Shown here in pieces: positions 5,785 through 6,551 of a stretch of 6,551 nt of DNA. Source of the DNA: Pleurocapsa sp. MO_226.B13 (GTDB lineage Bacteria; Cyanobacteriota; Cyanobacteriia; Cyanobacteriales; Xenococcaceae); the NCBI GenBank assembly GCA_030064795.1, contig JASJEI010000381.1, positions 1 to 6,551 of the forward strand. Reading direction: 5' to 3'. The stretch's first letter is position 1. Each line of letters begins with the position of its first letter. A program made the position numbers and the translations under genes. Below the pieces are notes generated by a model that ran no database searches, had not been told where the DNA came from, and saw only the letters and a program-made list of their open reading frames with translations.

Positions 5785-6551
5785 CTAAGACAGATCTATT
5801 TCCAAATCTTCGGCAATAACTTGTTTAAGATCTGCAATTGTTTTCTTTCTTCCTGGATAAATATGAGCATTTTTCAATTCAAAGTCTTTGGCAACTTTCC
5901 CTCCAATCCATAGTTCATTGGGGTCAAGATCCTCATTACCTACAGATTCAATCAAACTATTGGAAATAGTTGGTTCGGCATATACTCCTGGCTTAATTTC
6001 TAATTGCTCGAAGCAGTAAAACATATCTGGAGAAGGATCTTGAGTCCACCGCAAGACAAAACTTTCAGGGGAAAAGTCATAGCAAAAGACATTGTTGTGT
6101 CCTCCTACCTGACGAATTGACATTAATCCATCCAATACATCAAAAATTCGAGTATTATCTCTAAGATGATTGCAATCTAGCGCAAAGACGTATTGATAGC
6201 GAGTATTGTGGAACTCAATAAAATGTAGAGACGTACTATCTTTTTCTCCACTTTTAGAGTTAAAAGTAACACCGCCATCAAAAGGAGTGAGAGAAAAAGC
6301 ACGATTGACTCCCAATGCTCCCTGTCTTTGAGGATAAGCTATCCTAGTTCGCTGGCTTGCTTCGGCTTGCGACCCATTATTAGGATCGTTAACCTCTTCA
6401 GTTATTTCTCTTCTTGCTGCTTCTGGATTTAGAAAACCTAATACATCGTCGTCGATAAATCTTTCTGAATCGAAGTTTTCATCGATCCAGTTATTTATAA
6501 ACTCATCTCCATCCCAATTACGGTTCACAGAATAGCCATTTTGCTGCCAAT
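5785..6551 (-). CDS. cas7: Cas7, type I-B (DevR-like) Cascade backbone, 5' partial
   Basis: Cas7 is the repeated backbone subunit that coats the crRNA spacer in Cascade. The frame stays open to the right edge (254 visible residues before the stop). A GTG at 6528 would give 247 aa, but the codons upstream read WQQNGYS without a stop, and DevR-type Cas7 proteins are usually about 300 aa or longer (general knowledge), so the start is off-window. Numbered from that GTG, family-typical segments are RQGALGVNRAFSLTPFDG (68-85), TRYQYVFALD (109-118), and VGGHNN with YDFSPESFVLRW (141-161). An acidic stretch near the visible N-terminal side (about 5-30) lies in a variable region. The stop is 14 bp before cas5. 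Gene order predicts cas8 and cas6 upstream, beyond the right edge (inference). No inactivating change is seen. Confidence 0.92.
   Translation of the reverse strand, partial: WQQNGYSVNRNWDGDEFINNWIDENFDSERFIDDDVLGFLNPEAARREITEEVNDPNNGSQAEASQRTRIAYPQRQGALGVNRAFSLTPFDGGVTFNSKSGEKDSTSLHFIEFHNTRYQYVFALDCNHLRDNTRIFDVLDGLMSIRQVGGHNNVFCYDFSPESFVLRWTQDPSPDMFYCFEQLEIKPGVYAEPTISNSLIESVGNEDLDPNELWIGGKVAKDFELKNAHIYPGRKKTIADLKQVIAEDLEIDLS

Noticed and set aside
5138..6551. Type I-D assignment for the cas genes
   Set aside because: I-D uses Csc1/Csc2-type proteins with Cas10d. The visible pair has DevS- and DevR-like signatures typical of type I-B, so I-D is unlikely.
5138..6551. Lack of HIP1 octamers in the array and cas part as proof of separate origin
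   Set aside because: Five sites in the tns genes and none in the remaining 2 kb is within what chance could produce at this sample size.

Overview
The window is an internal segment of a cyanobacterial Tn7-like transposon that carries its own CRISPR guide module, i.e. a type I-B CRISPR-associated transposon (CAST). A cyanobacterial host is suggested by the AT-rich coding sequence, by five copies of the HIP1 octamer GCGATCGC (1087-1094, 2089-2096, 3990-3997, 4025-4032, 4234-4241), and by the resemblance of the proteins to cyanobacterial CAST proteins. Neither transposon end, nor any flanking chromosomal gene, is visible.

Left part, plus strand (1-4498): a tight three-gene transposition operon. 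The first gene runs in from the left edge and encodes a TnsA-TnsB fusion: the end of the TnsA nuclease region, the TnsA C-terminal domain, then a complete DDE transposase. After 6 bp comes tnsC (AAA+ ATPase regulator), and after 2 bp comes tniQ (zinc-binding target-selection adaptor).

Middle (4499-5137): 66 bp with no gene, then a CRISPR array of five 36-bp repeats and four 35-37-bp spacers (4565-4887), then about 250 bp of AT-rich non-coding DNA. The repeat at the tniQ side is degenerate. The hairpin position and the pattern of degeneracy indicate that the array is transcribed on the minus strand. The 250-bp region would then be its leader. It contains a 16-bp inverted repeat and three copies of a 9-bp motif.

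Right part, minus strand (5138-6551): cas5 (complete) and cas7 (its 5' end lies beyond the right edge), both of the DevS/DevR-like type I-B family. The rest of Cascade (cas8, cas6) is expected further right but is not visible.

How the parts should work together (established for this class, inferred here): a Cascade of Cas5, Cas7, Cas8 and Cas6 carries crRNA from the array and marks a target. TniQ bridges Cascade to TnsC, and TnsC recruits TnsAB, which cuts both strands at the transposon ends and joins the element to the target. The transposition operon and the cas operon converge on the array. No adaptation genes, Cas3 or TnsD-like second adaptor occur inside the window, but their absence from the whole element cannot be judged here.
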